From an uncultured bacterium (GTDB taxonomy: Bacteria > Verrucomicrobiota > Kiritimatiellia > RFP12 > UBA1067), in contig CACZAK010000222.1 of assembly GCA_902779075.1 (NCBI GenBank), positions 1-8,377 of the forward strand: DNA of 8,377 bases, written 5' to 3'. The notes under the pieces are model-generated. The model saw nothing but the letters and a program-made list of their open reading frames with translations, was not told the DNA's origin and did not search any database. Below are positions 1-8,377 of this stretch, in pieces. Both the position numbers and the translations under genes were made by a program. How positions within the stretch are numbered: position 1 is the first letter of the stretch; every line of letters starts with the position of its first letter.

Positions 1-1653
1 CGCGGCGCGGTTCTCGATGTCGCCGAGGCTGCCGCTGCTCCAGTATTCGCCGGCGATGCCGTCGGACTGTCCGCCGTACTGCAGGAACTCGCCGGGGAAG
101 CCCCAGTGTCCGTAGCACTCAAGCCACGTCCTCAGTCCGTTCGCGTTGCTCGCCTTGCGCAAGCCGCCGACGTAGGAATACGCGACCTCGTCGGCAACGA
201 AGCGGCGAAGGTCCCAGAGGAACCTGTTCGCGTCGTCGCGGCTGCCCGCGCTCATGCCGAACAGGGCGGGAAGGTAGGGCGTCGGGTCGTACCCGAAGGA
301 CGCCTTGAACTTGGCGGCGAAGTTGTCGGTGAAGTTCTGCCCGCCCTGCTCGTAGCTGTCGAGGACCGCGTGCTTGATCGCCTTGCGGTGTTCCGGCGGC
401 GTGCGGGCGAGAATCTTGCCGAGGTAGGCGTCGAAGTGCGCAGCGACGTGTTCGCGGCTCATCTTATCGACCTCGTAGCCCGTCGCCTCGGGGTTGGCGG
501 GACCGTTCTTCGTGCCCGTCGGCGCGGCGCCAAAGCGGTAGATCACCCACTTGCCGGACGGCACCTTCCAGTCAAGCGTGCCATCGGGCGCGACCTTGTC
601 CGTCAGCACCACGGCCTTTGCCGGGTCGAGCGCCGTGCCGGACGCGTTCGCGGGATCGTCCGGCCACTGGTATTCGTGCCACATCGGGAGCGGCGTCTCG
701 TGCATCTTCGCGAGCGACTTCTCGTAAGCGCGCGCAACGAGTGGCGCGCCGCACACCGCGACGGACGCGAACCGCGACTGGTGGTTCGCGTGAGCATTCA
801 CGGTCACGCGGAACCGCTTCGCCGTGCAAGACGGGAACGATGCAATGACGGGCGCGTGCGGGGAGAACCCCACGCCCACCCCGTGGTTCACGCGGCTAAA
901 CGGCATGTCGCAGAGCGTCCGCCACGCGCCGTCGTCGTCCTGAGCCTCGACCTTCACACGTCCCGCAGCGGTGCCGTCAATGAAGGCAAGCTCGGCGGAC
1001 TGCGCGGTAAACGGCGTCTTGGACTCGAGCGCCACGACGAGCGGCTTCCCCTTGCGCTGCAAAAGCGAATCGTTGATGTCCTTCACTTCCAGTCGATCCG
1101 TGAACCCAGCAGGCGCCGGATAGGCTACCGCGCATACGTCGCGCATGTCCGCCGCTGGCGCGTACTCGAACTTCGGCGCAGGCAGCTTGACGCCGGACGT
1201 AGGACCGTCTACAACCGTCACGCTCGCGACGAGACGACGCATGGCCGCCTCGGGCTTCACCCACGGTCCGCCGGACTGGCTCCACCCGGGCGAGTTGAAG
1301 ATGCCGATCTCGATGTCAAGCCGGCTCGCCGTCTCGAACGCCGTGGCGAGCGCCTTTTCCCATTCCGGCGAGAAGGTCTTCACGGGGCCGGGCTTGTTGC
1401 CGCCGCCGCCGATGTCGCCGATGTACGCGCGGTCGATGCCGGCGCGCACGCCCTCGCACGAGACGTTGCCGGCCATCCAGTACCAGTAGCATCCCGTACG
1501 GACTTTGCCGAACGGATCCGCGAAGTCGCGCGCCATCTCCGCGTATGCGGGATTGGTGGGCTTCTCGCCGGTCGACTCCGGCATCTGGTGGGTGAAAGAC
1601 TGCGCCTGCGCCACGGCAACCGCCGCCGCCATCGCAACTACCAACTCTCGCAT
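1..1653 (-). CDS. GH106-family (alpha-L-rhamnosidase-like) secreted glycoside hydrolase, N-terminal 551 residues, runs off left edge
   Basis: The frame from the ATG at 1651-1653 is open to base 1 with no stop. An in-frame TGA at 1660-1662 shows that this ATG is the first possible start. Residues 1-17 form a signal peptide ending A-Q-A, so the enzyme is exported. Features I recognise from the GH106 family follow: YWYWMAGNVS at 56-65, FNSPGWSQSGGPW at 119-131, DSYEQGGQNF starting at 432, and a YGHWGFP...GEYW stretch near the edge. Glu435 (DSYE) and Glu536 (GEYW) are candidate catalytic or metal-binding acids; assigning roles to them is inference. GH106 enzymes typically have 1,000 or more residues and remove L-rhamnose from pectin-type or other glycans, so about half is missing here. 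Rhamnose specificity cannot be proven from this half. An SD-like AAAGGA lies 11 bases before the ATG. The gene starts 47 bases after a small membrane-protein gene and is probably cotranscribed with it. Confidence 0.85.
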   Translation of the reverse strand, partial: MRELVVAMAAAVAVAQAQSFTHQMPESTGEKPTNPAYAEMARDFADPFGKVRTGCYWYWMAGNVSCEGVRAGIDRAYIGDIGGGGNKPGPVKTFSPEWEKALATAFETASRLDIEIGIFNSPGWSQSGGPWVKPEAAMRRLVASVTVVDGPTSGVKLPAPKFEYAPAADMRDVCAVAYPAPAGFTDRLEVKDINDSLLQRKGKPLVVALESKTPFTAQSAELAFIDGTAAGRVKVEAQDDDGAWRTLCDMPFSRVNHGVGVGFSPHAPVIASFPSCTAKRFRVTVNAHANHQSRFASVAVCGAPLVARAYEKSLAKMHETPLPMWHEYQWPDDPANASGTALDPAKAVVLTDKVAPDGTLDWKVPSGKWVIYRFGAAPTGTKNGPANPEATGYEVDKMSREHVAAHFDAYLGKILARTPPEHRKAIKHAVLDSYEQGGQNFTDNFAAKFKASFGYDPTPYLPALFGMSAGSRDDANRFLWDLRRFVADEVAYSYVGGLRKASNANGLRTWLECYGHWGFPGEFLQYGGQSDGIAGEYWSSGSLGDIENRAA

Positions 1654-1700
1654 TTGACCTCAGTTCCTTTCGCGTCGCTTAAAGCTAGAGAGGGATGACC

Positions 1701-1910
1701 TCAGAGGCCAAGTTTGGCCTTGGCTGCGGCAGCAACGCCGCCCGCCGCATCGGCGCCGTGATGGGACACCGCATTGAGCTGCGGCACCTCAGTAGGGCCA
1801 ATCCAGCCAGCCTTCACGCCAATGAAGCCGTATAGCCACAACGCGCCCAAAACCAAAAGCGCCAACACGATAACGGACGGAAGCACACGCTTCAACAGGA
1901 TCTTAAACAT
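1701..1910 (-). CDS. Small single-pass membrane protein, 69 aa, unknown function
   Basis: I do not recognise this protein. It starts with a basic segment (MFKILLKR), followed by a hydrophobic helix at residues 10-32, and ends in an alanine- and glycine-rich tail (AVSHHGADAAGGVAAAAKAK). The helix is not followed by a good signal-peptidase site, so it is more likely an N-in, C-out membrane anchor than a cleaved leader. The gene looks real: a strong Shine-Dalgarno (AAAGGAG, seven bases before the ATG) and an extended -10 promoter (TGGTATACT) sit just upstream, in the right order and spacing. It lies 47 bases before the GH106-like gene on the same strand, so the two are probably one transcription unit. 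A role in export, anchoring or regulation of that enzyme is possible but unsupported by any motif. Confidence 0.72.
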   Translation of the reverse strand: MFKILLKRVLPSVIVLALLVLGALWLYGFIGVKAGWIGPTEVPQLNAVSHHGADAAGGVAAAAKAKLGL

Positions 1911-1948
1911 TTCAGTTCTCCTTTGTTTTTTTGCCTTCGACGCCGATT

Positions 1949-1957
1949 AGTATACCA
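1949..1957 (-). promoter_or_regulatory. Extended -10 promoter for the small membrane protein / GH106 unit
   Basis: The minus strand reads TGGTATACT, which matches an extended -10 (TGn plus TATAAT-like) element. Transcription would start near 1942, leaving a leader of about 30 bases containing an A-run and the AAAGGAG ribosome site. No good -35 box is seen at 16-18 bases (TGGCGT is the closest), as is common for extended -10 promoters. A sigma factor specific to the host phylum could use other signals. Confidence 0.45.
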
Positions 1958-2141
1958 CAAACAGAACGGTGACGCCATCCTCACGGTGCACAGTTTTGGA
2001 AATTGCGCGAACGGCTCGCGGGGACGCTCACACTCCCCATTGTCCGCGACAAGTGCGGCCGTTAGCGGCGAAACTGTTTTCCTTGTTGAAACGCAGGCTT
2101 TAGGGATTGTATGTGAAGGCGTGGGGGATGACGTGAAACGA
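1958..2141. other. Intergenic stretch between hepT and the small membrane protein gene
   Basis: About 180 bases with no convincing gene. It contains a G+C-rich block (about 2015-2060, CGCGGGGACGCTCACACTCC and flanks) and a weak GCCG-TTAG-CGGC hairpin without a T-run. The block resembles G+C-rich intergenic motifs that I vaguely recall from PVC-group assemblies, but a single copy here cannot show that it is a repeat. Confidence 0.4.
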
Positions 2142-2537
2142 CTATCCGTTCAGAGCCGCAATCTCTTCTTCCGTCAGTGGAGGTTCACGGGGAATCGCAT
2201 CATATAGGGGCTTTATCGCCCTACCGAGTTTCACAACATCCGTCTCCGCGCGCTGCCACATCTCTTCATACGATATCTCGCTGTAATCGTACACGATGTC
2301 ATTGCGAAACTCAACAGTTCGGCGCCAGTCGATTTCAGGATGTGCGGCTTTGAAAGCGCGAGAAATCTTGTTCGCCGCCTCCCCAAGCAGAGTCAAACGA
2401 TGTGCCAACGCCTCGCATCGCATCTCGTCCGCCAAGAAATCCTCCTTTTCAAGAGTCCCCATTAGGACGGCGATTCGGGCTATCGCGTCGTGCATGTGCT
2501 CAATGCGTGTCGCATCGCGTTTCTCTTCAAGGGTCAT
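2142..2537 (-). CDS. hepT: HepT-like HEPN (DUF86) toxin, 131 aa, catalytic His replaced by Tyr
   Basis: This is the toxin half of a HEPN/MNT module. HepT proteins are small all-helical RNases with an R-x4-6-H motif and, in the characterised system, an R-x4-H-x-Y motif whose tyrosine is AMPylated by the antitoxin. From the ATG at 2535-2537 the protein has 131 residues, a normal length for the family. Supporting family features are the helix around H14-H16 and LGEAANKIS at 51-59. The active-site region reads FRNDIVYDYSEI (R78 to Y85), so the arrangement is R-x4-Y-x-Y: His is replaced by Tyr83 while Tyr85 is kept. This start is chosen because it overlaps the antitoxin stop as ATGA; an in-frame extension upstream to 2621 would lie inside mntA. 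The toxin may be inactive or altered. Its G+C is lower than that of its neighbours, consistent with transfer. Confidence 0.87.
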   Translation of the reverse strand: MTLEEKRDATRIEHMHDAIARIAVLMGTLEKEDFLADEMRCEALAHRLTLLGEAANKISRAFKAAHPEIDWRRTVEFRNDIVYDYSEISYEEMWQRAETDVVKLGRAIKPLYDAIPREPPLTEEEIAALNG

Positions 2538-2830
2538 ACTGGCACCCGTTCCTTCAAAACCTGTCTGGCGAAACGCGGACAACCAAGCAACTGCGTCACT
2601 GAAACAACATCTGTACGGCATCCAAGCATGTCGGCTACTGCGAATTTGAATGATAGCTTGTCATCGGCAGTCATGGAATCACCAGATTTCACAAGGAAAT
2701 CGACATCACTGTCGGGGCGCTCTTCCTTGCGGGCACAAGAACCGAAGACCCAAAGCTTTTCAGCCTTGTGCCTCCTCGCGATAGCGTATATCTCATCACG
2801 CTTCGCACGTATCTTGTCCAGCATGCACAT
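2534..2830 (-). CDS. mntA: MntA-like minimal nucleotidyltransferase antitoxin, 98 aa
   Basis: This is a stand-alone MNT-fold nucleotidyltransferase. In characterised type VII modules such proteins transfer AMP from ATP to a tyrosine of the partner HEPN toxin and so silence it. The signature GSCARKEERPDSDVDF at residues 30-45 fits GS-x10-D-x-D, with metal ligands Asp42 and Asp44; the third acidic residue is probably Asp74 in RTDVVSV. All catalytic residues therefore appear intact. I choose the ATG at 2828-2830 because AAGGAGG sits five bases before it. A longer version beginning with TTG at 2857 would translate through that ribosome site and is less likely. The stop overlaps the hepT start by four bases (ATGA), which fits antitoxin-first coupling. 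Confidence 0.9.
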   Translation of the reverse strand: MCMLDKIRAKRDEIYAIARRHKAEKLWVFGSCARKEERPDSDVDFLVKSGDSMTADDKLSFKFAVADMLGCRTDVVSVTQLLGCPRFARQVLKERVPV

Positions 2831-2835
2831 TACAT

Positions 2836-2842
2836 CCTCCTT
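2836..2842 (-). promoter_or_regulatory. Shine-Dalgarno site that fixes the mntA start
   Basis: The minus strand reads AAGGAGG, then ATGTA, then ATG at 2830. This near-perfect site, with a five-base spacer, supports the 98-residue MntA over a version starting at TTG 2857. Confidence 0.75.
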
Positions 2843-2880
2843 GGAACAGGTTTTCAAGGCCCAATCCTAAGAACGCCGTT

Positions 2881-2909
2881 AGAATATCAAAATCCACCCT
2901 GCGGCGCAA
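2881..2909 (-). promoter_or_regulatory. Possible sigma-70-type promoter for mntA-hepT
   Basis: The minus strand has TTGCGC at 2909-2904 and TATTCT at 2886-2881, separated by exactly 17 bases and placed about 50 bases before the mntA ATG. The -35 box falls inside the upstream hairpin, so termination and initiation would share the same DNA. Matches to consensus are only partial. Confidence 0.3.
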
Positions 2910-2918
2910 GGTGGATTT
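2890..2918 (-). terminator. Hairpin, probable terminator of the Bat operon
   Basis: AAATCCACC (2890-2898) and GGTGGATTT (2910-2918) form a perfect nine-base-pair stem. After one mismatch, TGC/GCA extends it inwards around a GGC loop. It begins 40 bases beyond the batB-like stop. On the minus strand the stem runs into TTTTGATATT, a short and imperfect T-tract, so termination may be leaky and some read-through into mntA is possible. Confidence 0.5.
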
Positions 2919-2958
2919 CACTTAAGGATACCAAAAATTTGGCGGGGCGGGAGGCGGG

Positions 2959-5825
<2,867 letters not shown>

Positions 5826-5829
<4 letters not shown>

Positions 5830-6872
5830 ACCAACCTCCGTGAAGCTAACATCTGTAGTGAAACCGCGAACAGCACTAGGAACGCCCCCGCGAGGAGGAA
5901 CGGCGGGAAATACTCGTTCCAGCGCTGGTAGACCGTGCGGTCCAGCGTGGTCTTCTCCAGCGAGTCGATTTCCTCAAGCGCCGCCTTAAGGCCGCCTTCG
6001 TCGCGAACGCCGAAGTAGCGCGCGCCCGTCTTGGCTGCGATCGACTTGAGCTGCGACTCGTCGAAGGACATGTCCGCGTACTGTATCCTTGTGCGCCCGA
6101 ACACATCGCGCGCCCGGAACGGCGTGCGGCGCGAATGCGTGCCCACGCCGATCGTGTACACGCGGACGCCGAGCTTGGCGGCTGCCGCCGCAGCAGCATC
6201 AGGCTCCACCGCGCCCGTGTTCGAGACGCCGTCCGAGAGAAGGATCACGATCTTCGACTTCATCTCCGCGTCTTTAACGCGCGCGATGGCCGTCGCGAGG
6301 CCGTCGCCGATTGCGGTCATCGTCTCCTCTGCGTCGACTGGCCGTCCGTTCCTGTCATACGTGACCGTTGGCACCTGCACGCCCTTGAGGACGTGCAGCA
6401 GCACCTCATGGTCAGCCGTGAGCGGGGCGCGGGTTGACGCGTATCCGCCGAACGTTATGAGCCCGATGAGGTCGTCGGGGCGCGCCTTGACGAACTTCGC
6501 GAACACCTCCTTGACAACATCGAGGCGGGTCCGCTCCGTGCGAGAGCCAGGCGCCATGAAATCGAGAGCCTCCATCGAGCCGCTCACGTCCACCGTCATG
6601 GCGATTGCGATGGCGTCCACGCTGCGCGAGCTGCGCGCGAGCGAGGTGCGCGGACGTGCGGCCGCCACGACGAGCAACGCGGCGCCGACGAGGAAGAACC
6701 AGGGGGACAGGTTGGCCACGCGCGCGCGCCAACCTGCCGTCTTCGCTGGAAGGCGCCCAACAGGCGCAAACTTGATGCCCGCACGGCGTCCACGCCGCAG
6801 CATCCGCCACGCGGCGAGCGCGAGGGGCGCGAACAGGAGGAAGCAGAGCGGCCATGCAAAACTGAAGTTCAT
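5826..6872 (-). CDS. batA: BatA-type von Willebrand factor A membrane protein, 348 aa
   Basis: This fits BatA in length and topology: membrane helices at 5-21 and 57-72, a VWA domain from about 87 to 305, and a C-terminal helix at 322-341. The MIDAS metal site is intact, with DVSGS (D95, S97, S99), a threonine at 184 or 186 in ETMTAIGDG, and D214 in LLSDGVSN. Bat proteins act with a MoxR AAA+ ATPase in envelope stress or assembly functions that remain poorly defined. Basic residues between the first two helices (RRGRRAGIK) place that loop in the cytoplasm and the VWA domain in the periplasm. The ATG overlaps the upstream stop by four bases, and AGGAGG, encoded by the last codons of the upstream gene, precedes it. 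The stop overlaps the batB-like start in the same way. Confidence 0.92.
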
Positions 6873-7852
6873 TTCACTTCCTCCTTCCGTCCGCTGTCAA
6901 CAGTGAGGTAGTTACGCGCCTTCCCCGTGGCTCCGTCCGCCATTTCTGGCGTGGCCTCCAGTCCGGCGAACTTCACAAGGTCGGCGGATTCGAGGAACGC
7001 CTTCAGCTCGGCAATCGACGTCTGCGGGAACGCGGGATCCGCGCCGGCCGCACGCAGGAACTCGTCCGTGGTGAGGTTCGGTGCGCGCACGCCGTAGCGG
7101 CGTTCGATGTAGCGGCGCACGACCATCGTGAGCTCCACGTAGAAGTCTTTGTAGAAGCCGCGTCCGGGGAGTCCCTTCTTGAGCAGCTTGTCGAGTTCGT
7201 AGAGCGCGCGCTCGAGCGGGCTCATCCTGTGGACGCGCACCGCTAGGCGGATCTTGCGGAAGATGAAGTAGAGCAGTGCAAGGACTAGTAGTAATCCCGC
7301 AAGTGCAGCCGCGCAGATGCCGACTAGTTTCCAGCTAAAAGGCGGAAGGTCTCGCGTGGGGTCAACCTCGATCTCGCCCGTCGCCGCTTCGCGTGCTGCG
7401 GGAGAGTCGAAGAGCACGGGCGACGTTGCGAACGAACCGTTGCCGAACTGCACTGCAAACGGCGCGAGACGATAACGGCGCGCGAGGGGATCGGGTTCGA
7501 GACGCCAGCGCGAGACGGTCGTCGTGCGTCCATCTTTGTCCGTATTCGGTTTCTCGGCGAAGTTCTCGGCCACGCGGAAGCCCTGGAAACGGTCGCGCAG
7601 GTCTGGCAACTCGGCGGTGACGCCGGACGGCGTGGACAGCGTAACCGTGACGTAGAAGTCGCGCGCGAGGTCCACCGCACGCGGTTCCGCGTCAATCGTA
7701 ATGCCCACTCCATCGCGTGAGAGGTCAGCCACCTGCTCCGCGCTGAGCGAGAAAATGAAGCCACAAAGAACACAGAGGACACAAAGTCGTTTTACGCCCT
7801 CTTTGTGATCTTTGTGTTCTTTGTGGCTAAAATATGACCACATCGTTTTCAT
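6869..7852 (-). CDS. BatD-like Bat operon membrane protein, 327 aa, with repeat-derived signal peptide
   Basis: The protein has an N-terminal leader (1-38), an extracytoplasmic beta-rich domain at about 46-165 of the BatD-like kind (VGITIDAEPRAVDLARDFYV), a membrane helix at 176-198 and a cytoplasmic tail at 199-327. The tail resembles the conserved region of Bat-operon proteins between DUF58 and BatA (PLERALYELDKLLKKGLPG and RRYIERRYGVRAPNLTTDEF). A scaffold or coupling role between periplasmic VWA proteins and the cytoplasmic MoxR is an inference. Residues 9-31 are encoded by a palindromic repeat: one arm gives HKEHKDHKE, the other LCVLCVLCG. The start overlaps the DUF58 stop as ATGA, with GAGGAGG 11 bases upstream. 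No other in-frame ATG exists before the mature domain, so the leader must be translated from the repeat if the protein is exported. Confidence 0.82.
   Translation of the reverse strand: MKTMWSYFSHKEHKDHKEGVKRLCVLCVLCGFIFSLSAEQVADLSRDGVGITIDAEPRAVDLARDFYVTVTLSTPSGVTAELPDLRDRFQGFRVAENFAEKPNTDKDGRTTTVSRWRLEPDPLARRYRLAPFAVQFGNGSFATSPVLFDSPAAREAATGEIEVDPTRDLPPFSWKLVGICAAALAGLLLVLALLYFIFRKIRLAVRVHRMSPLERALYELDKLLKKGLPGRGFYKDFYVELTMVVRRYIERRYGVRAPNLTTDEFLRAAGADPAFPQTSIAELKAFLESADLVKFAGLEATPEMADGATGKARNYLTVDSGRKEEVK
7760..7827. repeat. Palindromic 'CCACAAAGAACACA' repeat inside the BatD-like gene
   Basis: Two 27-base arms, 7760-7786 and 7801-7827, are inverted copies matching at 24 of 27 positions around a 14-base loop. 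Each arm begins (or ends, in reverse) with GCCACAAAGAACACA. From memory, copies of this family occur scattered between genes in many environmental bacterial assemblies, often mis-annotated as HKEHKEHK or LCVLCVLCG peptides. Here it lies in frame within a real gene. Confidence 0.85.
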
Positions 7853-8377
7853 CGCTTGCTGGCCCTCCTCTTGAATAGCGCCCGGATGGCTTGAATATAG
7901 GGTTTGTCCGTGGCCACTGGCACGTTGTCGATGCCGTTTCGGGCGAAGAACCGGTCGCGCGCTTCCACGTCGGCCTTTGCGGTAGCGGCGAAAGCGGCGC
8001 GCACCTTTGCGTCGGAAGTGTCCACGAGCAGCAACTCGCCCGTCTCGGGGTCCTCCAGTTCGGCGAGGCCGGCGCGCGGCAGTTCGCTCTCGGCGGGATC
8101 GCTCACCGGGATGGTGATCACGTCGTGGTGGCGTGCCGTCACGCGCAGTTCCCTCTCGTAGCCCGTGGCCTGGAAGTCGCTCACGAGGAACACCACGGCG
8201 CGGCGCTTCTGCACGCCGTTGAGGAACTTCAGCGCTCCGGCGATGTCCGTACCGCCCGTCGCGTCGTCCTCGGCGGCGAGCACCTCGCGCACGAGGCGCA
8301 TCACGCTCTGGCGTCCCTTGCGCGGCGGGATGTACTTCACGATCTTGTCGGAGAAGAGGATGAGCCCGATCTTGTCC
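7849..8377 (-). CDS. DUF58 family protein, C-terminal 175 residues, runs off right edge
   Basis: The frame is open to the window edge, so the gene begins outside; the GTG at 8338-8340 is an internal valine codon, not the start. The visible part opens with DKIGLILFSDKIVKYIPPRK, a typical DUF58 stretch, and contains VWA-like metal-site elements GGTDIAGAL and RRAVVFLVSDF. The end (YIQAIRALFKRR) is basic and probably cytoplasmic. DUF58 proteins are encoded directly after MoxR-type AAA+ ATPases and before BatA in Bat operons, which is the order seen here. The molecular role of DUF58 is not established. The stop TGA at 7849-7851 overlaps the next ATG, giving ATGA. Confidence 0.9.
   Translation of the reverse strand, partial: DKIGLILFSDKIVKYIPPRKGRQSVMRLVREVLAAEDDATGGTDIAGALKFLNGVQKRRAVVFLVSDFQATGYERELRVTARHHDVITIPVSDPAESELPRAGLAELEDPETGELLLVDTSDAKVRAAFAATAKADVEARDRFFARNGIDNVPVATDKPYIQAIRALFKRRASKR

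Noticed and set aside
106..1698. 530-codon plus-strand open frame
   Set aside because: It lies exactly antisense, codon on codon, to the GH106-like gene. The minus strand shows a signal peptide and family motifs, while the plus-strand product is an Arg/Val/Ala-rich sequence with no recognisable domain. Its length follows from G+C-biased codons lacking TTA, CTA and TCA.
2056..2069. GCCG-TTAG-CGGC hairpin as a hepT terminator
   Set aside because: Only four base pairs, with no T-run on the minus strand.
2538..2621. N-terminal extension of HepT to 2621
   Set aside because: It would add 28 residues unlike the family and overlap mntA deeply. The ATG at 2537 gives the usual length and an ATGA overlap.
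2831..2857. TTG start for MntA at 2857
   Set aside because: The strong AAGGAGG lies inside this extension and five bases before the ATG at 2830, so the shorter form is preferred.
7764..7787. Lipobox in LCVLCVLCG of the BatD-like leader
   Set aside because: The residues before each Cys (C-V-L-C, V-L-C-G) do not fit a lipobox, which wants a small residue directly before Cys. The cysteines come from the repeat sequence.
7760..7827. CRISPR or terminator reading of the palindromic repeat
   Set aside because: There is a single palindrome with no spacer-repeat series, and it lies inside a coding frame at the start of a gene, where a terminator would block the operon.
8338..8340. GTG as the start of the DUF58 gene
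   Set aside because: The frame stays open to the edge and encodes a conserved DUF58 stretch (GLILFSDKIV) upstream, so this is an internal valine codon.

Overview
The window is G+C-rich (about 68% in a 60-base sample inside the batB-like gene) and every supportable gene lies on the minus strand, so it reads from right to left. Gene content (a Bat-type von Willebrand operon with a fused, glutamine-rich TPR protein, a secreted GH106-like glycosidase, and a 'CCACAAAGAACACA' palindromic repeat that I recall from many environmental assemblies) suggests a Gram-negative polysaccharide degrader, perhaps in the PVC group (Kiritimatiellota, Verrucomicrobiota or Lentisphaerota). That placement is an inference; no rRNA or marker gene is present.

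Layout, in transcription order. (1) 8377-2959: a Bat operon. It enters the window inside a DUF58 protein, followed by a BatD-like membrane protein, a BatA-type VWA protein and a very long BatB-type VWA protein fused to a BatC-like TPR and low-complexity domain. All three junctions are four-base ATGA overlaps, so translation is probably coupled. A hairpin at 2890-2918 lies 40 bases beyond the last stop. A MoxR ATPase gene would be expected upstream, outside the window. (2) 2830-2142: a two-gene HEPN/MNT (type VII) toxin-antitoxin module, antitoxin mntA first and toxin hepT second, also joined by ATGA. Its G+C is visibly lower (about 48% in a 60-base sample), which suggests it was acquired. The toxin has Tyr where the family normally has the catalytic His. 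(3) 1957-1: an extended -10 promoter, a 69-residue single-pass membrane protein of unknown function, then the first 551 residues of a secreted GH106-family glycoside hydrolase that runs off the left edge.

How the genes work together: the DUF58, BatD-like, BatA and BatB/C proteins should form an envelope complex in which VWA domains with metal-binding (MIDAS) sites and TPR and coiled segments face the periplasm, worked on by a cytoplasmic MoxR ATPase. MntA should neutralise HepT by AMPylating a tyrosine beside the RNase site. The small membrane protein and the glycosidase appear to form a separate transcription unit for carbohydrate use.

The most interesting points are: a palindromic intergenic-type repeat that has become the signal peptide of the BatD-like gene; the His-to-Tyr change in HepT, which keeps the AMPylatable tyrosine; and the BatB-BatC fusion, which retains a relic signal peptide and contains an internal duplication of about 110 residues. 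The long plus-strand open frames, including one of 530 codons, are antisense shadows caused by G+C-biased codon use.
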